Position numbers and translations under genes: made by a program. Below, one piece after another: positions 59,419-64,000 of a DNA stretch of 64,000 nucleotides. The notes beneath the pieces are model-generated. The model did not search any database, was not told where the DNA came from, and was given only the letters and a program-made list of their open reading frames with translations. The stretch's first letter is position 1. Each line of letters starts with the position of its first letter. Origin of the DNA: Rosa chinensis (Eukaryota > Streptophyta > Magnoliopsida > Rosales > Rosaceae); the NCBI RefSeq assembly GCF_002994745.2, contig NC_037091.1, forward strand, positions 30,568,612 to 30,632,611, given 5' to 3'.

Positions 59419-59658
59419 GTATGCTAGCTTCTTTATCATCGATCTTTGTCATCTCAGGTTTTCTGGGTATTTTTTTTTTCTCTTTGAATTTTTCTAGGTT
59501 TTGCAGATAGATGAAAATGTGCAGTATACCTATTTAACAACTATTAGGCCTTATTCACTTTGTTCCTATCTGTTCATGAAAAGAGTGTTGCTTGTTTTTG
59601 TGCATATATTGCCATTGTATAGGAATTATATTGATACATTTTGTTTTTCCTTTTGCAG

Positions 59659-61747
59659 TAGTTGGAAAGGAGAGAATGTGAAAATGATGCAAAGACTCTC
59701 GTGAACTTTTACAACGTAAGATTTGTTTGAGATATTATCTGTCATACCAGTACTTTTGCTTGTATAATTTCTAATTTGTTTAAGACCTGTGACCAAGTAT
59801 GCTTTTAATATTTTGTTCATGAAATTTCACATAATTGATTTATACTTTTGCGTATCGGGAGCTTGACTTGATGTTTCTACGATGCAACGTATGTAATAGC
59901 CAATTGTTTTTTCATTGTTCTGCTACTTCTGCATATCAGGGTACTTCTATATGCTCATTGTTCTGCTACTGTAATGCTTAGGCTTTACTGCGAGAAACAT
60001 TTAGACTAGCTGCTGTAATACGTAGGCTTTACTGCAAGGACAATGATACCATTTAGACTAGCAAGAAACATTAACAGTATGGAAACAACGATACCATCCA
60101 GTACTTGTTAGGCTAACTGTGTCATTGTCGGGTAATTTTCACCTGGGCCGTGAAATCTTACTTTAAAGGGTATATTATGAATGTTGGGTTAAAACATCTT
60201 GTCTTTTTATTGCTTTGATGAATCTATCTCAACTTGCTGGGTGATAACTTGTAGGTGGCAGTCCTTTTGAAAGAATGTCGAGATATACAGCTTCGTGGTG
60301 CATCTTCGGTTCATGATAGTTATGACAATGCTGTTGTGGTGCACTCGGAATCTGATGCTGAAAAAGTCATATCTGAACATCTTGTAAGCTGACTTCTTAT
60401 TTTTCTTCAGCATGGGTCTTTTAAGTTCTCTTCTTCTTTCCTGTATTGTTGGATGTTTATTTATTAGTGGTATTTTGGATTTTAAAATGAAATAGTTGAC
60501 CTTCAAGGACATAAATGGTCTGGTTCAGCAGAATGCCCAGCTCAGGAGTCTTGTTCGCAATCTTTCTGACCAGCTTGAAAATAGGGAAAAGGAGTTCAAG
60601 GTTGGTTTGAACATTTCCACGACTAATTAATTCATTATGGAGCTTGTTCTTTAGTACTATCTTTGACTTGAAAACTATATGATGCATGTGTGTGTATCTT
60701 GGAATTCTAGGAAAATTTTGAAAAGGAGCTCAAGAAGCATACTGAGGAAGCTGCTTCTAGAGTTGAGGCTGTATTACAAAGAGCTGAAGAGCAAGGGCAA
60801 ATGATTGAATCCCTTCACACCTCTGTAAGCCCTAGTGAATCCCTCTGAAGAGCAAGCACTCATGTCATCTTGTTTTTATCATTGCTGTTTTTCTTCTTCT
60901 TTACCTTATATTGTGTGGATTACAGTGTGGTGGGGATGAAATAATTGCTCTGCTCTGACTCCTCATCTTTAAATCCTAACTTCTTCTCAAGTCGCAATGT
61001 ACAAAAGGTTGTATGAAGAGGAGCATAAACTTCGTTCGTCTGGTCCCCATTTAATAGAGGCTGCTCCAGGTCTCTCTCTCTCTCTCTCTCCCTCTCCCCT
61101 CCCCCCCCCCCCCCCCGCCCCAAAAAAAAAAAAAAAACACAACACACACACATCTACCTATGGGTATTTTTCAAAACCATATGACAAAAAGGTGTCACTA
61201 TCTTCTTCAGATTCAAGATCTGATGAATGATTGTGGTTGCTAAATTTTAAAATGTATCAAGTTCGGTCCAGTTCTGAAACAAAGGAGTATCTGTTTTTAA
61301 ACAGAATTTTAATCAGGATGGACGGTTGAAGTATGTAGGTTTAGGTGTCTTTCTCTACTTTTCGCATTTGTGTCAATTACTTCAATCATATTTTCATTTA
61401 ACTTTCCACTGAATCAAAATATGGATTATGAAGGGTTGTATTATCATTGTGAAGCCCTTAAAATGCATTTCCCACGGTTGTCTTTCAAATTTCAATCTTT
61501 AGTCCTATGTTTTATTTTGTAGACATAAAAAGATACTGCTTTTTTCTTTTTCTTTGATTTTATGTAGTGATTGGCTTATTTATTTTGGGAGCTACTGTAT
61601 CTAATTTGCAGATACATTTATTATGTGATTGATGTCTGACATTGACTTGGTTGAACTTGGTAGGCTATGTTGGCATTACGTGCTGCAAAGGATGAGATTA
61701 AGAATTTGAAAGATGAAATGCAGGCTACTAAAGATCACATGCTACAG
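59659..61747 (+). pseudogene. Nuclear-pore anchor (NUA/TPR-like) fragment captured in the CACTA element
   Basis: NUA/TPR is a long coiled-coil protein of the nuclear-pore basket. Exons with splice sites: 59659-59715 (ECENDAKTLVNFYN), 60255-60383 (VAVLLKECRDIQLR), 60496-60600 (TFKDINGLVQQNAQLRSLVR), 60711-60824 (ENFEKELKKHTEEAASRVEA), 60991-61069 (MYKRLYEEEHKLRSS) and 61664-61747 (LRAAKDEIKNLKDEMQATKD). All are heptad-rich. The acceptor before 60991 reads CTCAA instead of an AG. Between 61069 and 61664 the exon phases disagree, and a large part of the coiled coil is missing, so several exons were deleted. Joined to the IMPDH exons the frame does not continue (59418 ends in phase 2). Confidence 0.82.
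61070..61137. repeat. (TC)n, poly(C), poly(A) low-complexity tract
   Basis: A TC run, then about 17 C with an interruption, then about 16 A, inside the deleted intron region of the NUA fragment. It may mark the deletion join; it may also be prone to sequencing error. Confidence 0.6.
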
Positions 61748-61749
61748 GT

Positions 61750-63900
61750 TGATGCGGCTGAAATAGCCTCACAATTTAACCCTGCAAAATGTAGTTGTTA
61801 GTATAGGATAAGCAGGGATCGTTCAGTCCGGGGATTGTAGGGTACACCTAAACAAAAAGGTCAATTTAAATTAGTAATTAATAAAACAAATATTAACAAG
61901 TATTTATCTACAAATTTACACAAGAAACAACCATAAAAAGGGGGGATTCAAGTTTTGGTTTCTAAGTTCCTACGAAATAAAACAAAAGATAAATATATAC
62001 ATGTGATCAACTTCTTCACACTCAAATCAGAATTTCCAAACCATATCAACATGCAATGAATTATTTCAATCTAAACAACCTAAAATCGTGCCAACACTAA
62101 ATATCATAAATGAATTCGAAGTACAAGTCTAAAGAGATCGAGTACCACTTTAATTCTTCTTTTGAATCTCCTAAGTTAGGAAAAGTCCGTAACTCAAAAT
62201 ATTTCATATAAAACATCACGTTAATACTGAAGAGCATCCGTCAACATTAAATATGAATCATTAAGTGCAGTTAGAATTCTGAATCCAAACATGTATGCAT
62301 CCATAAGAAGTTACAAACGCACAAACACGTAGCATATAATCTCGACCATTGTACATAGCCTTTACCACTTCAATTTATGCCCCAAAACGATTAGGTGAAT
62401 CAGAACACAAATTTGGCTTTATCAACCTGCAGATTAACATCATTATTCAACCAAAATCATATGCTTAAAGATATAAAGGATGGCACAAAATCAGATTGTA
62501 AAGATATCATAAACAAATCAAGAACATAAAGAAACAAATCTGAAAATTACTAACATAAACTCGTTCTCAACAAAAATCCAATTCCAATAATAAAGCTCAT
62601 AAACGAAATCTGAAATTCAATACTAAAGAGTACGAAAACAGAAATAAGGGCCATGAATTACACTTTTTGATCTTCAAGGAAGCTTGGAGAACGTCAAGAG
62701 AACACAAGGCTTGGCCTTCAAGAACACGAACAGCCTTGGAGAAGTCCTAAAGCTCTTCACGATCAGAGGCTTTTTCTGAATATTTGGAGAGGGTTTTGGA
62801 GAGAAGAGAGCTAAGCTAATGAACTGAATTTTGTATGAAGAAGTGATGCCTTTGGAGTAGAGAATGACTGCTATTTATAGTGGAATTCTCATCTCTTGTG
62901 ATGCAATCATGGCCAATTATCTTGAGGTGATTTCTCCTCCAAATTTGCTTGATTTTCTCATGACAATGTCTTGATTTTTCTGATTTCTTTTCCCCTTAAT
63001 GACTCCTTGTATATTCCTTGAATAGTGACCAGATACATCCCTTATTCCTCTCCTTTAAATTGCACTAATATCTTCTTCCAATTGTGCACATAATGAACTC
63101 CTACAATCAAGAAAAATCAGAATTTAATTAGTGTTATAATCAATAGTAAATAAGATAATCAAGAATAAATATTGATTATAAACACTCCCTTTTATCTCCT
63201 TCAATTCTTCATGATTTTTGCTTTAAGTTTTCCTTGAATTCATCAGTCAAGAGTTCTTAATTTGATGGACTCTCTTTAAAACAAGAAAATCAGAAATTAG
63301 ATAGTTTAAAGGAAGAAAGTTTCCTAAAACAAAATAGGAAATATTTCCTAAAATGAAAGAGGAAAGTTTCTAAAATAACTCATCCTTCATTTACTCTCAT
63401 TTTTGCTCTTTTTCGCTTGTTTTCTCCATTTCAGTCCTTGAAGTACCTAAAAACATAATCTATGTTATAATTATTAATTTTAAGAGAATAACTTAGCAAA
63501 ATGAGGGAAAATATATAATTAAAATGTCACACTTTGTGATCTTATCAAATACCCCCACACTTAGCTTTTGCTAGTCCCTTAGCAAAATGAAAACAAAAGA
63601 CTCAACCAAAACAAACAATTCACTACTAGACTCTACACAAATGACACACAAAGACTATATTGCCCTTAACATTTGTCTCATGAATCCTGTCTCTCATGGC
63701 ATTAAAATTAGCACTTAATCAAGAATCAATATTTAGATATTCGAGAGTTAATTGAAGCATATAATCCACATATAAATAAGTAGGACCTGGTTGTAACAAT
63801 GGTGATGGGTAGAGCTCAACATGTTTCAGATAAGTATGATTCATATCCTCACAAGGTATATCCACTCTTTCTTCACTCAGATCAAGGCAATGCTTAAAAG
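61750..63900 (-). mobile_element. Element G: Athila-like 3' LTR plus 3' stub, minus strand
   Basis: The LTR spans 61750-63547 (minus: TGATAAGATCACAAAG..CAGCCGCATCA). Immediately upstream on the minus strand is AAGTGTGGGGGTATT, the polypurine tract, and about 350 bp of 3' untranslated sequence (63548-63900) similar to element F's (for example GATCTGAGTGAAGAAAGAGT). The rest of the element is missing: at 63901 plus-oriented LTR sequence of element F type begins. The LTR is diverged from F's but shares the AGTTTCCTAAA-type repeats and the GGTGTACCCT..GATCCCTG end. Confidence 0.82.
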
Positions 63901-64000
63901 CTTGTTGTACAATGACATGTGTATCCTCAATCCCCGGAATAGAACGATCCCTATTTACTAAATACTAACGATGACATTTTATAGGGTTAAATTATATGCT
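63901..64000 (+). repeat. 3' end of an element F-type LTR, plus strand, cut by window edge
   Basis: TTGTTGTACAATGACATGTG..GGTTAAATTATATGCT corresponds to 51188-51287 of the 5' LTR. It is probably the remainder of F's own 3' LTR (56085-57634). The equivalent of about 50709-51187 is absent, so a deletion accompanied the insertions. Confidence 0.75.

Larger units (their letters stand above)
57635..61749 (+). mobile_element. CACTA-type DNA transposon (left end) with captured host-gene fragments
   Basis: The insertion in the LTR begins CACTACTACAAAAAGTTAA, the terminal inverted repeat form of plant CACTA (En/Spm) elements. It is followed over 500 bp by many subterminal repeats of ACACAACGGAA in both orientations. 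No transposase is seen. Instead it carries IMP dehydrogenase-like and NUA-like exons with introns. The right terminus is not in the window: at 61750 an Athila-like LTR intervenes, and at 63901 element F's LTR resumes with about 480 bp missing. The 3-bp target site cannot therefore be verified (GGC on the left). Confidence 0.75.

Noticed and set aside
60920..61230. 77-codon ORFs with Ser/Pro or Glu/Arg runs
   Set aside because: Generated by the TC, poly(C) and poly(A) low-complexity tract.

Overview
This is plant nuclear DNA, most likely from a woody or herbaceous eudicot. The evidence is intron-split host genes with GT..AG junctions, an AT-rich background and densely nested LTR retrotransposons of the plant Copia, chromovirus, Tat and Athila types. 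Rosaceae would fit the look of the repeats, but that is only an impression. I see no prokaryotic or organellar signature.

Only two host genes look substantially complete. One is a six-exon mitochondrial biotin synthase gene (BIO2, 13425-17264, + strand). The other is a seven-exon cysteine-rich receptor-like kinase (20074-22751, - strand) whose single visible lesion is a one-base frameshift in exon 1. Around the kinase lie the 5' relic of a second copy (about 23205-23450) and two degraded kinase-domain fragments (24628-25035 and 32572-33155).

Layout. 1-1935: 3' part of a very long LTR (at least 1.9 kb) inserted in Copia element A (1936-6700, - strand). 7061-9900: a LINE RNase H fragment split by a 2.55-kb solo LTR with a CTACT target duplication. 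10220-12140: a hAT-type MITE (8-bp duplication), a 604-bp solo LTR (5-bp duplication) and a fold-back MITE. 12.9-17.3 kb: BIO2 and its upstream region. 18.9-19.6 kb: LINE fragment with a tiny retroposed insert. 20-25 kb: kinase gene, relics and palindromic MITEs. 25175-31947: full-length Copia element B (- strand, GATTG duplication) that contains an inverted second copy of its own gag. 33159-39024: Copia element D, split by element C (34043-37871), an aberrant LTR element whose two ends are both the U5 end of the same LTR and which is flanked by a TACCC duplication. 39028-49177: a Tat-like Ty3 element (E) with pol on the - strand and an antisense plant-mobile-domain (PMD) reading frame. 49178-57634 plus 63901-64000: an Athila-like element F that carries gag and protease but no visible RT or integrase. 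57635-61749: the start of a CACTA-type DNA transposon carrying fused, intron-containing fragments of IMP dehydrogenase and a TPR/NUA nuclear-pore-anchor gene. 61750-63900: LTR plus 3' stub of another Athila-like element (G, - strand), inserted just after a splice-donor GT.

The signals I rate highest are: (1) arrays of short hairpins at the same place in three related long LTRs, with conserved loops and changing stems; (2) the U5-to-U5 element C; (3) the long inverted gag repeat in Copia B; (4) the CACTA element carrying two host-gene fragments; and (5) the antisense PMD frame in element E. Nearly all element genes are broken, so functional claims concern their ancestors. Family assignments come from motif recognition by eye; no search or alignment was run.
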